Assembly: GCA_015223225.1 (NCBI GenBank)
Contig: JADFCQ010000004.1
Span: 1-64,000 of the forward strand
Source: Acetobacteraceae bacterium H6797
GTDB taxonomy: Bacteria; Pseudomonadota; Alphaproteobacteria; Acetobacterales; Acetobacteraceae
Direction of reading: 5' to 3'
Length of the DNA stretch: 64,000 nucleotides
How positions within the stretch are numbered: the stretch's first letter is position 1; each line of letters begins with the position of its first letter. Position numbers and translations under genes: made by a program. Below, piece after piece: positions 25,868 through 34,765 of the stretch. The notes beneath the pieces are model-generated. The model was given only the letters and a program-made list of their open reading frames with translations, had not been told where the DNA came from and made no database searches.

Positions 25868-28381
25868 ATGAACGCGACGACCTACCGTCCCCTTCTGATC
25901 GCCGCCATTGCGCTGCTGATCTTGCCCTTCGCAGCCTCCTTCATCGGGCTGACGACGCGCACCTCCGTCGATGTCGTGATCTACGCGATCGCGGTCATGG
26001 GCTTGAACGTGCTGGTCGGTACGACCGGGCTCGTCTCCTTCGGCCATGGCGCCTGGTTCGGTATCGGCGCCTATGCCGTCGGCATCATTCAGCGCCACTA
26101 TTTTCCGGGCGACATGGTGCTGCCGGCCATTGCCGCGCTCATCATCGTCCTGGTGCTCTCCACGCTCGCCGGCCTGCTGATTCTGCGCCGCCGCGGCGTC
26201 TATTTCTCGCTGCTGACGCTGGCCTTCACGGCGATGCTCTTCACCATCGCCTTCCGCTGGACCGATCTGACAGGCGGCGAGAACGGGTTCAGCGGCATTA
26301 CCCGCTATCCCGCGCTGCAGGACGACATGGCCTATTACACGCTGGCCGCCGTGGTCGGCTTCGGCGTGATCTTCGCCCTCTGGCGTTTTCATCGTGCACC
26401 GGCGGGCACAGTGCTGGTCGCCATTCGTGAGAACGAGCAGCGGGCGCAGTTCATCGGCTATGACACGCGGCGTTATAAGCTGCTGGCTTTCGTTCTGGCG
26501 GCCTCGGTGACGGGCTTGGCGGGCGTTCTCTCCGCCTTTAATCACCGCTTCGCTTCGGCGGATCCGATCTCCATCGCCTTCTCCGGCGAATTGCTGGTCA
26601 TGGTCGTCATCGGTGGGATGCGGAGCTTCCTGGGTCCGGCCCTAGGCGCGCTCTTCTACATTCTCTTCCGCGAATTCCTCTCGATCTACACGCCGAACTG
26701 GCTGCTCATCTTCGGCCTACTGTTCGTCGCCTTCATCGTCTTCTCGCCGCTTGGCCTCGTCGGCGTGGCGCAGCAGATCATGCGGCCGTTCCGCAAGGAG
26801 AAGCGCGAGGATGCCTCGATGGCGAACCGCCAAATCGAGGCGCCGACCCCCCTGCCCGCCAATTTCAACGGTGCGACGACCGCATCGGGCATCGCACTGA
26901 AGGTCGAGGATATCGGCAAGAGCTTCGGCAATATCCACGCGGTGCGCACTGTTTCCTTCGATGTGCACGCGAAGAGCCTGCATGCGCTGATCGGTCCCAA
27001 TGGCGCGGGCAAGACGACGGCCTTCAACCTCATCTCAGGCATGTTCCCGCCCGACAAGGGCAAGGTCACGCTCGATGGAAACGACATCACCGGGCTGGAG
27101 CCGCAGAAGATCACCCAGGCTGGGCTGGGGCGTTCCTTCCAGATCACCAACCTCTTCCCGACGCTCAGCATCGAGGAGAATGCCCGCCTCGCAGTCCAGG
27201 CGCGGCACCCCTCCCGCTTCGGCGTCTGGAAGTCGGCAGCCTCACTGACGGAAGTGCAACAGGAGACCACCCAGCTACTCCGCTGGATGGGCCTTGCGGG
27301 TATCGAGAAGGCGGAAGCGGGCGCGCTATCCTATGGCGGGCAGCGATTGCTCGACATGGCCCTCGCGCTCGCGACGAAGCCGCGCGTCCTGCTGCTCGAC
27401 GAGCCGCTCGCCGGCCTTGCCGCCGCCGAACGCGGCCGTGTTGGCGATCTTATCAAGCGCATTTCGAGCGACTTGCCGGTGCTGCTGGTCGAGCACGACA
27501 TCGACCGCGTCTTCCAACTGGCCGACCAGGTTACGGTCATGGCCGATGGCGAGGTGCTGGTCGATGGCAGTGTCGAGCAGGCGCGGACCGATGCGCGGGT
27601 GCAGGAGGTTTATCTGGGCTCTGGCACTGCCGCCATCGCTGCCAAGGAACGCCAGAGTGCCGCGACCGACAGGCCGCTGCTCGAGATGCAAGGCGTCAAC
27701 ACACTCTATGGCAAGAGCCATATTCTCCAGGGCGTGGATCTGAAGCTGAACGAGGGTGAAATCCTGGCCCTGCTCGGCCGCAATGGTGCCGGCAAGTCCA
27801 CGATGCTCAAGACGATCATGGGCCTGGCCAAACCGGCCGAGGGATCGGTCGTGACGCTCGGAGGCGAGTCCATCGCCGGGCTCGGCGCCGATGTCATCGC
27901 GCGGAAAGGCGTCGCCTTCGTCCCGCAGGGGCGGGGCCTCTTCGCGGGTATGACCGTTGCTGAAAATCTCTCCCTCGGGCGCCTCAAGCGCATCACGGGG
28001 GCAGGCCAGCATTGGGAGGAAGAGCGGCTGCTCGAACTCTTCCCAAGGCTAAAACAGCGTTGGACCACAGCAGCAGACCGTCTCTCGGGCGGCGAGCAGC
28101 AGATGGTGGCTGTGGCGCGGGCGCTGACCGGCGACACGCGTCTGCTGCTGCTTGACGAGCCCTTTGAGGGTCTTTCGCCGGCCGTTACCGAGGAATTGTT
28201 CGAAGCGTTCGACAAGCTCCGTCAGTCTCTCTCGGTGATCATTGTGGACCACAATCTCGATCTGGCTCTGGCCCTTTCCGATAGCGTCGTGGCGCTGGAA
28301 CGCGGGGCCGTGACCTGGAGCGGCGCCGCAAAGGTGCTGCGTGACGATGCCGATCTCCGTCGAAAGGTGCTCTGGCTGTGA
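25868..28381 (+). CDS. LivM-LivG-LivF triple fusion: ABC permease plus two ATP-binding domains
   Basis: 837 residues in one uninterrupted frame. Residues 1-~315 are a LivM permease (GTTGLVSFGHGAWFGIGAYA near 51, VVIGGMRSFLGPALGALFYI near 248). A linker (~316-345) leads to a LivG-like ATPase (Walker A GPNGAGKTT near 376, signature LSYGGQR, Walker B LLLDEP, VEHD). A second linker leads to a LivF-like ATPase (GRNGAGKST near 637, LSGGEQQ, LLLDEP, VDHN). These three are normally separate genes. The GTG of the next gene overlaps the stop (GTGA). The polypeptide would supply one whole face of the importer with both nucleotide-binding domains. Confidence 0.93.
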   Translation: MNATTYRPLLIAAIALLILPFAASFIGLTTRTSVDVVIYAIAVMGLNVLVGTTGLVSFGHGAWFGIGAYAVGIIQRHYFPGDMVLPAIAALIIVLVLSTLAGLLILRRRGVYFSLLTLAFTAMLFTIAFRWTDLTGGENGFSGITRYPALQDDMAYYTLAAVVGFGVIFALWRFHRAPAGTVLVAIRENEQRAQFIGYDTRRYKLLAFVLAASVTGLAGVLSAFNHRFASADPISIAFSGELLVMVVIGGMRSFLGPALGALFYILFREFLSIYTPNWLLIFGLLFVAFIVFSPLGLVGVAQQIMRPFRKEKREDASMANRQIEAPTPLPANFNGATTASGIALKVEDIGKSFGNIHAVRTVSFDVHAKSLHALIGPNGAGKTTAFNLISGMFPPDKGKVTLDGNDITGLEPQKITQAGLGRSFQITNLFPTLSIEENARLAVQARHPSRFGVWKSAASLTEVQQETTQLLRWMGLAGIEKAEAGALSYGGQRLLDMALALATKPRVLLLDEPLAGLAAAERGRVGDLIKRISSDLPVLLVEHDIDRVFQLADQVTVMADGEVLVDGSVEQARTDARVQEVYLGSGTAAIAAKERQSAATDRPLLEMQGVNTLYGKSHILQGVDLKLNEGEILALLGRNGAGKSTMLKTIMGLAKPAEGSVVTLGGESIAGLGADVIARKGVAFVPQGRGLFAGMTVAENLSLGRLKRITGAGQHWEEERLLELFPRLKQRWTTAADRLSGGEQQMVAVARALTGDTRLLLLDEPFEGLSPAVTEELFEAFDKLRQSLSVIIVDHNLDLALALSDSVVALERGAVTWSGAAKVLRDDADLRRKVLWL

Positions 28382-29304
28382 GTGGAAACGTCGCCATTAT
28401 CGGCAGCGGTCTGATCGGCCGCGCCTGGGCCATGATCTTCGCCCGCGCGGGCTGGACCGTGCGCCTCTATGATCCTGCCCCTGGCGTCGCTCAGGCCGCC
28501 GTCGGCCTCTGCGCGGAGGGGCTCGGTAGCCTCGCCGGAGAAGGTCTCTGCAACGATCCGCTGGGCGCCGCCAAGCAGATCAGCGCCGCCGGCAGCCTTG
28601 CCGAGGCGTTGGCGGATGCGGATATCGCGCAGGAGAACGGGCCAGAAAGCCTGGAGGTGAAGCTTGCTCTCTTCGCCGAGATGGATGCCCTGGCGCCGGC
28701 CAAGACCATCCTCGCCTCATCTTCCTCCGCCATCCGCGCCTCGCTCTTCACAGAGGAGTTGAAAGGCCGGGCACGCTGCCTTGTGGCGCATCCGGTCAAC
28801 CCCCCGCATCTTATCCCGCTTGTGGAGCTCTCGCCTGCGCCATGGACCTCGCCTGAGGTCGTAACGCGCGCTCGCCAAATCTATAATGGCATCGGGCAAG
28901 TTCCTATCGCCGTACTCAAAGAGGTGGAAGGCTTCATCCTCAACCGCTTGCAGGGTGCCCTCCTGGCGGAGGCCTTCCGCCTGGTCAGCGAGGGCTATGT
29001 CACGCCGCAGGACCTCGATAAGACGGTGAAGGACGGGCTCGGGTTGCGCTGGTCCTTCATGGGGCCCTTCGCGACCATCGAACTTAACGCGCCGGGTGGC
29101 ATCCCAGACTATTGTGCCCGCTACACGGGTTTCTACAAACGCCTCGCCGCCGATCCCGCCGCGCCCAGCGTCTACGAGGCGCCAGCGACCGAGAAGATAC
29201 TGGCGCAATGGCAGGCTGAGTCGGATCTGCCGTCTCGCATGAAATGGCGCGATCAGCGGCTCGCCGCGCTGCGCGCCCACAAACAGTCCCAATCGGAGGA
29301 GTAG
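28378..29304 (+). CDS. 3-hydroxyacyl-CoA dehydrogenase family oxidoreductase (carnitine dehydrogenase / lambda-crystallin-like)
   Basis: 308 residues from a GTG overlapping the transporter stop by four bases. The N-terminal NAD domain begins NVAIIGSGLIGRAWAMIF at residue 4. QENGPESLEVKLALF near 83, ILASSSSAIRASLF near 111 and HPVNPPHLIPLVEL near 140 (catalytic His) follow. The C-terminal helical domain has GFILNRLQGALLAEAFRL near 184. The ~310-residue stand-alone form is typical of L-carnitine dehydrogenase, lambda-crystallin (L-gulonate dehydrogenase) and related beta-hydroxy-acid dehydrogenases. Pairing with the BKACE gene favours oxidation of a beta-hydroxy acid to a beta-keto acid. Confidence 0.88.
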   Translation: MSGNVAIIGSGLIGRAWAMIFARAGWTVRLYDPAPGVAQAAVGLCAEGLGSLAGEGLCNDPLGAAKQISAAGSLAEALADADIAQENGPESLEVKLALFAEMDALAPAKTILASSSSAIRASLFTEELKGRARCLVAHPVNPPHLIPLVELSPAPWTSPEVVTRARQIYNGIGQVPIAVLKEVEGFILNRLQGALLAEAFRLVSEGYVTPQDLDKTVKDGLGLRWSFMGPFATIELNAPGGIPDYCARYTGFYKRLAADPAAPSVYEAPATEKILAQWQAESDLPSRMKWRDQRLAALRAHKQSQSEE

Positions 29305-29311
29305 CAAGCCA

Positions 29312-30235
29312 ATGGCACGCAAAGTCATCATCACCTGCGCGGTGACAGGCGCCATTCACACGCCGAGCATGTCTCCTCATCTGCCGGTGACTGCGCAGGA
29401 GATTGCGGACGCGGCCATTGGTGCCGCGGAGGCCGGAGCTGCCATCGTGCATCTCCATGCCCGCAATCCTGAGGATGGACGGCCGGACCAAACGCCGGAG
29501 GCCTTCCTTCCCTTCCTGAAGGTCATCAAGCAGCGGACCGATGCCGTGGTGAACATCACCACGGGCGGTGCGCCGACCATGACGATCGAGGAGCGTGTGC
29601 GTCCCGCGGCCACGCATAAGCCGGAAGTGGCCAGCCTGAACCTGGGCAGCATGAATTTCGGCCTCTTCGGCATGCTCAATCGCTTCCAGGATTTCAAGTA
29701 CGAGTGGGAGCGGAAATACCTCGAGGACAAAAGCATCATCTTCCGCAACAGCTTCGCGGATATCGAATACATCCTTACGAAATGCGCCGAGAGCGGCACC
29801 CGCTTCGAATTCGAGTGCTATGACACGGCGCATCTCTACAACCTGAAGTACTTCTTCGATCACGGCCTGGTGAAGGCGCCTCTCTTCATCCAAACCGTCT
29901 TCGGATTGCAGGGCGGCATCGGTGCGCATCCGGATGACGTACTGCACATGAAGCGCACCGCCGACCGGCTCTTCGGTGACAACTACCAGTGGTCGGTGCT
30001 CGGCGCTGGCCGTAACCAGCTGCCAATCGCAGCCATGGGTGCGGCGATGGGCGGCAATGTGCGCGTCGGCCTTGAGGACAGCCTCTGGGGCGGGCCCGGC
30101 AAACTAGCGGCCAGCAATGCCGAGCAGGTCCGGCTCGTCCGGCAGATCATCGAGGGGCTCGGCTTGCAGATCGCTTCGCCGGATGAAGCCCGCGAGATCC
30201 TAAGCCTGAAGGGCGGCGACAAGGTCGCCTTCTGA
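29312..30235 (+). CDS. BKACE family beta-keto acid cleavage enzyme (DUF849)
   Basis: 307 residues. The TIM-barrel zinc enzymes of this family condense a beta-keto acid with acetyl-CoA and release acetoacetate plus a new CoA ester (or the reverse). Signature pieces are IITCAVTGAIHTP near residue 6, the zinc-ligand motif IVHLHARNPEDGRP near 45, NITTGGAP near 79, FEFECYDTAHLY near 166 and GLEDSLWGGPGKLA near 254. Kce and dehydrocarnitine-cleaving members act directly after a dehydrogenase like the one encoded just upstream. The substrate is inferred, not shown. A hairpin terminator follows. Confidence 0.92.
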   Translation: MARKVIITCAVTGAIHTPSMSPHLPVTAQEIADAAIGAAEAGAAIVHLHARNPEDGRPDQTPEAFLPFLKVIKQRTDAVVNITTGGAPTMTIEERVRPAATHKPEVASLNLGSMNFGLFGMLNRFQDFKYEWERKYLEDKSIIFRNSFADIEYILTKCAESGTRFEFECYDTAHLYNLKYFFDHGLVKAPLFIQTVFGLQGGIGAHPDDVLHMKRTADRLFGDNYQWSVLGAGRNQLPIAAMGAAMGGNVRVGLEDSLWGGPGKLAASNAEQVRLVRQIIEGLGLQIASPDEAREILSLKGGDKVAF

Positions 30236-30241
30236 CAATCC

Positions 30242-30272
30242 GAAGCCGGACGCGCGCTCGTCCGGCTTCTCC
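30242..30272 (+). terminator. Stem-loop after BKACE gene
   Basis: A perfect 10-bp stem (30242-30251 GAAGCCGGAC with 30260-30269 GTCCGGCTTC) lies six bases after the stop and ends the catabolic operon. The T tract is poor (TCTCCCGATT), so it may need Rho or act as an end-protecting hairpin. Confidence 0.6.
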
Positions 30273-30273
30273 C

Positions 30274-30303
30274 GATTGTAATTGTGACATTTTTATTGCA
30301 ATC
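30274..30303. promoter_or_regulatory. AT-rich dyad upstream of Fe(III)-type ABC operon
   Basis: GATTGTAAT-N12-ATTGCAATC is an inverted repeat with 8 of 9 positions matching, in an AT-rich patch 55 bases before the binding-protein ATG. The location suits an operator of the downstream importer, for instance for a metal-responsive regulator. It is not a canonical Fur box. Confidence 0.35.
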
Positions 30304-30358
30304 CTCCTGCACTAACAAACGCGCCGCTCCGCTCATACGAAGCGACCGGGAGGAACCA

Positions 30359-31399
30359 ATGAAGACCACGCTGCGCCGCGCCCTTTTGGGCGCTCTCACC
30401 GCTATGGGCCTCTCGGCCCTGGCTTCCGGCCCCGCCGCCGCCCAGGGTTCACTGAACCTCTATTGCTCGGCCCAGGTCGAATGGTGCCAGGCCGCGGCCA
30501 ATGCCTTCTCGAAGGAGACCGGCATCCGCGTGAACGTCTCGCAGAAGGGAAGTGGCGAGGTGCTTGCCCAAATCCGCGCAGAGGCCCAGAACCCCCGCGG
30601 CGACATCTGGTATGGCGGCACGGGCGATCCGCATCTTCAGGCAGCCGAGGACAATCTCAGCGCGGAATACCAATCGCCTATGCTGCCGCAGTTGCACGAC
30701 TGGGCGCAGAAGCAGGCGCGCGAATCGAAGTTCCGCACCGTCGGCATTTACGCCGGCGCGCTCGGCTTCGGCTATAACAGCGAGTTGCTCGCCCGCCGCA
30801 GCATCGCCGCGCCCGCCTGCTGGAAGGACCTACTGGACCCGCGCTTCCGCAACGAGATCCAGATGGCCAATCCCCAGTCCTCGGGTACGGCCTATGTGAT
30901 GATCGCCACCATGGTGCAGATCATGGGCGAGGATCAGGCCTTCGAATATCTCAAGGGCCTGCATCGCAACATCAACTCATACCCTCGAAGCGGCACCGGC
31001 CCGATCAAGGCAGTGGCCCGCGGCGAAACGGGCGTCTCGATCTCCTTCGTGCATGACGCCGTGACGGAGCGCCTGGGCGGCTTCCCGGTTCAGTATGTCG
31101 TGCCCTGCGAGGGCACCGGCTATGAGATCGGCTCCATGTCTATCATCCGCGGCGCCCGGAATGAGCGGAACGCTCGCCGCTTCTATGACTGGGCCCTGAC
31201 GCCCGCCGCGCAGCAGATCGGCGCTGAGACCAAGCAGTTCCAGACCCCGTCCAACCGCAACACACCGGTGCCCGCCGAGGCGCCGAAAATGGATCAGATT
31301 CGCCTCATCGACTATGACTTCGCGAAGTATGGCGCGAGCGCGGAACGCCGCCGGCTGATTGAACGGTGGGACCGTGAGGTGAACAGCCTGGCCCGTTGA
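30359..31399 (+). CDS. Fe(III)-type ABC transporter periplasmic binding protein
   Basis: 346 residues from the ATG at 30359 with GGGAGGA upstream. A signal peptide (LRRALLGALTAMGLSALASG) leads into a family 1 binding fold: LNLYCSAQVEWCQAAANAF near residue 32, GDIWYGGTGDPHL near 81, and LGFGYNSELLARR near 137. Two Cys in the YCSAQVEWC segment could form a disulfide. Relatives bind ferric iron, phosphonates or other small anions. The classic ferric Tyr-Tyr pair is not obvious, so the metal assignment is tentative. The permease and ATPase genes follow directly. Confidence 0.88.
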   Translation: MKTTLRRALLGALTAMGLSALASGPAAAQGSLNLYCSAQVEWCQAAANAFSKETGIRVNVSQKGSGEVLAQIRAEAQNPRGDIWYGGTGDPHLQAAEDNLSAEYQSPMLPQLHDWAQKQARESKFRTVGIYAGALGFGYNSELLARRSIAAPACWKDLLDPRFRNEIQMANPQSSGTAYVMIATMVQIMGEDQAFEYLKGLHRNINSYPRSGTGPIKAVARGETGVSISFVHDAVTERLGGFPVQYVVPCEGTGYEIGSMSIIRGARNERNARRFYDWALTPAAQQIGAETKQFQTPSNRNTPVPAEAPKMDQIRLIDYDFAKYGASAERRRLIERWDREVNSLAR

Positions 31400-31404
31400 G
31401 CCTC

Positions 31405-33621
31405 ATGCGCGCCGCTGGCCTCGCGGGAGGGCTTCTCGCCCTCTTCGCTGCCCTTCTCCTGCCTTGGTACCTGCTTCAGGACGGCTGGTATGTCGTCCAA
31501 GAGGCCGGAATCGGCTGGGCTTTTGACCCGGATGCAGGCTCGGCCGCAGGGCTCGCGCTCACGCAGGGCCGATGGTGGCTCTGGCCGGCGGTGCTCGCGC
31601 CGCTGCTCGCGGTAGTCGCTGGGGCCATGCCCCTGCCCCGCCGCATGCAAGCTAACCTTTTCCTCCTGGCCGGCGGGCTCGGGTTGCTGTTGCTCATCGC
31701 GCAGGGCGAAGCCATCGGCGTGCGTGGCTGGACCGCGCCTTGGCTCGAGGGCGTCTTCGGCCCGATGGAGGAGCGCCAATACGGCATCGGCTGGGGAGGT
31801 TCCGTCACGGCCTGCGCATTGGCCCTCGTCTTCTCGGCGGGCCTCGCCGGGCGGGGCGCCTTCCGAGGCGATGCCTTCACCTCGGCCAGTGCCATGGCGG
31901 TTGCCATCGGGGTGCTGCTCTTCACCTTCCTTCCGCTGGCGGCGATGATGTCCGACGCCTTTCGCAGCGCGGACGGGCTCTTCGCCCCCTTCTCGGCTGT
32001 GACGCGGCTACTCGACGACAGGCTCTGGAGCCTCGGCTGTCTCGTAGGAGGCCCGCGCTGCGGCGTGGTCTGGAACACGGTCTTCGTCGCGCTGATCGTC
32101 GCCTTCGGCACCACGGCGCTCGGTCTCGCCTTCGCTCTGCTCGTAACCCGCGGGCGGCTGGGCTATGGCCGCGGCCTGCGTTGGCTGACCGTGCTGCCCA
32201 TCGTCACCCCGCCTTTCATCCTGGGCCTGGGGCTGATCCTGATTTTCGGGCGCTCCGGCATCGTCTCCAACCTCGCTGCCGACTGGTTCGGGCTCGAGCT
32301 GGGCCGCTGGATCTATGGCGCGCCGGGCATCGTCATTGCACAGCTTTTCGCCTTCACGCCGATCGCCTTCCTAGTGCTGATCGGCGTGGTCGAGGGCCTG
32401 TCGCCGACGCTGGAGGAAGCCGCCTCCATGCTGCGCGCCAACCCGACGCATACCTTCCGCACAGTGACCTTGCCGCTGCTGCGGCCGGGGCTAACCAATG
32501 CCTTCCTGCTTGGCTTCATCGAGAGCATCGCCGATTTCGGCAATGCTGTGGTGCTGGGCGGCAATTTCGGCGTGCTTTCAACCGAGATTTTCTTCGCCGT
32601 CGTCGGCGCCCAGGCCGATCCAGGGCGAGCCGCGACGCTCTCCCTCGTGCTGCTGCTCATGGCCTGCCTGGTCTTCGTCATCCAGCAGCGGCTGATGGCG
32701 CGGAAATCCTATGTCTCCATCGGAGGCAAAGGCGACGCCGGCCTCGCGCCGCCGCTGCCGCCGGGCATTCGCCGCCTCTGCCTGGGTGTAGCGCTCCCCT
32801 GGGCCGCGCTCACCATTCTCCTCTACGTGCTCGCCATCGCCGGCGGCTTCGTCGAGATCTGGGGTCGCGACTACACGCCGACCTTCCGCCACATGGTGAA
32901 GGCTTTCTCCATGGAATGGGGCGAAGGCGGCCTGCATCTGACGGGCCTCGCTTGGAACAGCGTGCTGACCACGCTGACGCTCTCGGCCATTTCCGCGCCC
33001 ATCACGGCAGCCCTCGGCGTTCTGGCGGCTTGGCTTTTCACACGCACTCGGTTCCCTGGCCGGGCTGGGCTGGAGTTTATCACCCTCCTTTCCTTCGCCG
33101 TGCCCGGCACGGTGATCGGTGTCGCCTATCTGCGCGCCTTCAACCTGCCGCCGCTCGAACTCGCAGGAACGGGCGCGATCATCGTGCTCTGCTTCATCTT
33201 CCGTAACCTGCCGGTGGGCCTCCGTTCCGGTATCGCGGCCATGGCACAGATCGATAAGTCGCTCGACGAGGCCTCGCACACGCTCGGCGGCGGTGGTCTC
33301 GATGCCTTCCGTCGCGTGCTGCTGCCCCTGCTGCGCCCGGCCATCATCGCGGGGCTCACCTACGCCTTCGTCCGCTCCATGACGACGATCAGCGCCGTCA
33401 TTTTCCTGGTCACCGCCGATACCGAGTTGGCCACCGTCTTCATCGTCAACCGCGTTATCAACGGCGATTACGGCTTGGCTATCGCGGTAGCCGTGGTGCT
33501 CATCGCCCTGATGCTGGCCATTCTGGGCATCGCGCAACTCTTCATCGGGCAGCGGCGCATCGGGCGCCGCGCCGCCGTACCAGCCGTCGCCGCCACCCCG
33601 ACTACCGGAGCCACCGTATGA
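31405..33621 (+). CDS. Fe(III)-type ABC transporter permease, two fused membrane domains
   Basis: 738 residues from the ATG at 31405; a TTG at 31396 overlapping the previous stop is possible. It is longer than the usual ~550-residue FbpB because of an extra N-terminal region with about four to five hydrophobic helices (residues 1-~165). Two permease domains follow, each with an EAA loop (EEAASMLRANPTHTFRTVTL near 334, DEASHTLGGGGLDAFRRVLL near 620). The tail is Ala/Val-rich. The stop overlaps the ATPase start (ATGA), showing coupled synthesis of a complete importer. Confidence 0.9.
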   Translation: MRAAGLAGGLLALFAALLLPWYLLQDGWYVVQEAGIGWAFDPDAGSAAGLALTQGRWWLWPAVLAPLLAVVAGAMPLPRRMQANLFLLAGGLGLLLLIAQGEAIGVRGWTAPWLEGVFGPMEERQYGIGWGGSVTACALALVFSAGLAGRGAFRGDAFTSASAMAVAIGVLLFTFLPLAAMMSDAFRSADGLFAPFSAVTRLLDDRLWSLGCLVGGPRCGVVWNTVFVALIVAFGTTALGLAFALLVTRGRLGYGRGLRWLTVLPIVTPPFILGLGLILIFGRSGIVSNLAADWFGLELGRWIYGAPGIVIAQLFAFTPIAFLVLIGVVEGLSPTLEEAASMLRANPTHTFRTVTLPLLRPGLTNAFLLGFIESIADFGNAVVLGGNFGVLSTEIFFAVVGAQADPGRAATLSLVLLLMACLVFVIQQRLMARKSYVSIGGKGDAGLAPPLPPGIRRLCLGVALPWAALTILLYVLAIAGGFVEIWGRDYTPTFRHMVKAFSMEWGEGGLHLTGLAWNSVLTTLTLSAISAPITAALGVLAAWLFTRTRFPGRAGLEFITLLSFAVPGTVIGVAYLRAFNLPPLELAGTGAIIVLCFIFRNLPVGLRSGIAAMAQIDKSLDEASHTLGGGGLDAFRRVLLPLLRPAIIAGLTYAFVRSMTTISAVIFLVTADTELATVFIVNRVINGDYGLAIAVAVVLIALMLAILGIAQLFIGQRRIGRRAAVPAVAATPTTGATV

Positions 33622-34679
33622 CCCGCGCCGCCGAGATCCGCTTCGAGCACGTCACCAAGCGCTTCGGCCAGGCGGTTGCGGTGAACGACGTGTCTTTCAC
33701 CATTCCCGCCGGCACGCTCTGCACCCTGCTCGGCCCCTCGGGCTGCGGGAAAACCACCATTCTCCGCATGGTGGCCGGGCTGGAATACCCGACGAGCGGC
33801 CAGGTGCTGATCGGTGGGCAGAATGTGTCGACGTTGCCGCCCTCCGAGCGCGACGTGTCGATGGTCTTCCAGTCCTACGCGCTGTTTCCGCATATGACCG
33901 TGCTGGAAAACGTCGCCTATGGCCCGACCGTCGCGCGCAAGCCGAAGAAACAGGCGGAGGATGCGGCGCGCGCGGCGCTTGCCTCGGTTGGACTGTCAGG
34001 CTTCGAGGCCCGGCTGCCCTCCGAGCTTTCAGGCGGCCAGCAGCAGCGTGTCGCCGTGGCCCGCGCCCTGGTGCTGGAACCGTCGGTTCTTCTCTTCGAC
34101 GAGCCGCTCTCCAATCTCGATGCACGCCTGCGGCGCCACATGCGCGAGGAAATCAGGGAACTTCAGCAACGCCTGGGCGTGACCGCGCTCTACGTCACGC
34201 ATGATCAGAGTGAGGCCCTGGCGATATCCGACAAGATCATCGTCATGAACAATGCCGTCATCGCCCAAGAAGGCAAACCTCGAACGCTCTACGATGAGCC
34301 GGTCAATGCTTTCGTCGCGGGCTTTATCGGCGAGGCCAATCGCCTTCCCGTCACGTTGAACCGGCTGGACGAAAAGCACGCGACCGTCACCCTCGGCAAG
34401 GCGAGCCTGATCCTGCCGCATCGAGGCAGGGGCGATGGCAAAGCCGAGATCGCGCTCCGGCCCGAGGCCATTGCTTTGCTCCCTGCCGGCCACCGAGATG
34501 CCGCCCTGGACGGCACCGTCGCCAAGGCCGCTTATCTGGGCGCCGTGATGGAATACACCATCGATACCGAGGCCGGCCCGGTCTTCGTCATCGCGCCCGT
34601 CACGGATGCCCCGCTCTCCGCCGGGGATGCCGCCGCCATCGGGCTCACAGGTCGCGGCGCGGCCGTGCTCGCGGCCTGA
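33618..34679 (+). CDS. ABC transporter ATP-binding protein, FbpC/PotA type
   Basis: 353 residues. The nucleotide-binding domain carries Walker [10 protein letters not shown] near residue 38, the Q-loop in [13 protein letters not shown] near 82, signature [15 protein letters not shown] near 136, Walker [12 protein letters not shown] near 156 and the H-loop VTHDQSEAL near 194. The C-terminal TOBE domain (about 280-350) is typical of ferric, sulfate and polyamine importers. It is coupled to the permease by a four-base overlap. It could also energise the ATPase-less pair at 13.3-15.9 kb (inference). Confidence 0.93.
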   Translation: MTRAAEIRFEHVTKRFGQAVAVNDVSFTIPAGTLCTLLGPSGCGKTTILRMVAGLEYPTSGQVLIGGQNVSTLPPSERDVSMVFQSYALFPHMTVLENVAYGPTVARKPKKQAEDAARAALASVGLSGFEARLPSELSGGQQQRVAVARALVLEPSVLLFDEPLSNLDARLRRHMREEIRELQQRLGVTALYVTHDQSEALAISDKIIVMNNAVIAQEGKPRTLYDEPVNAFVAGFIGEANRLPVTLNRLDEKHATVTLGKASLILPHRGRGDGKAEIALRPEAIALLPAGHRDAALDGTVAKAAYLGAVMEYTIDTEAGPVFVIAPVTDAPLSAGDAAAIGLTGRGAAVLAA

Positions 34680-34765
34680 AAAACGGCGCGCCCCCCGTTG
34701 CGCGCGCTCCGCCCCTGCCTCAGGCTGCCATGGCACGTCTGCGAAATTTCTTTTGGGGGAACATC

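Noticed and set aside
23815-25869. 684-codon open frame on the minus strand
   Set aside because: Antisense to the binding-protein and LivH genes, which have clear domains and ribosome sites. The translation is low-complexity, His/Asp/Gly/Arg-rich, as expected for a codon-bias shadow in GC-rich DNA.
31740-33206. 488-codon plus-strand frame inside the permease
   Set aside because: Out-of-frame shadow of a permease with intact motifs; Arg/Ala/His-rich translation without hydrophobic pattern.
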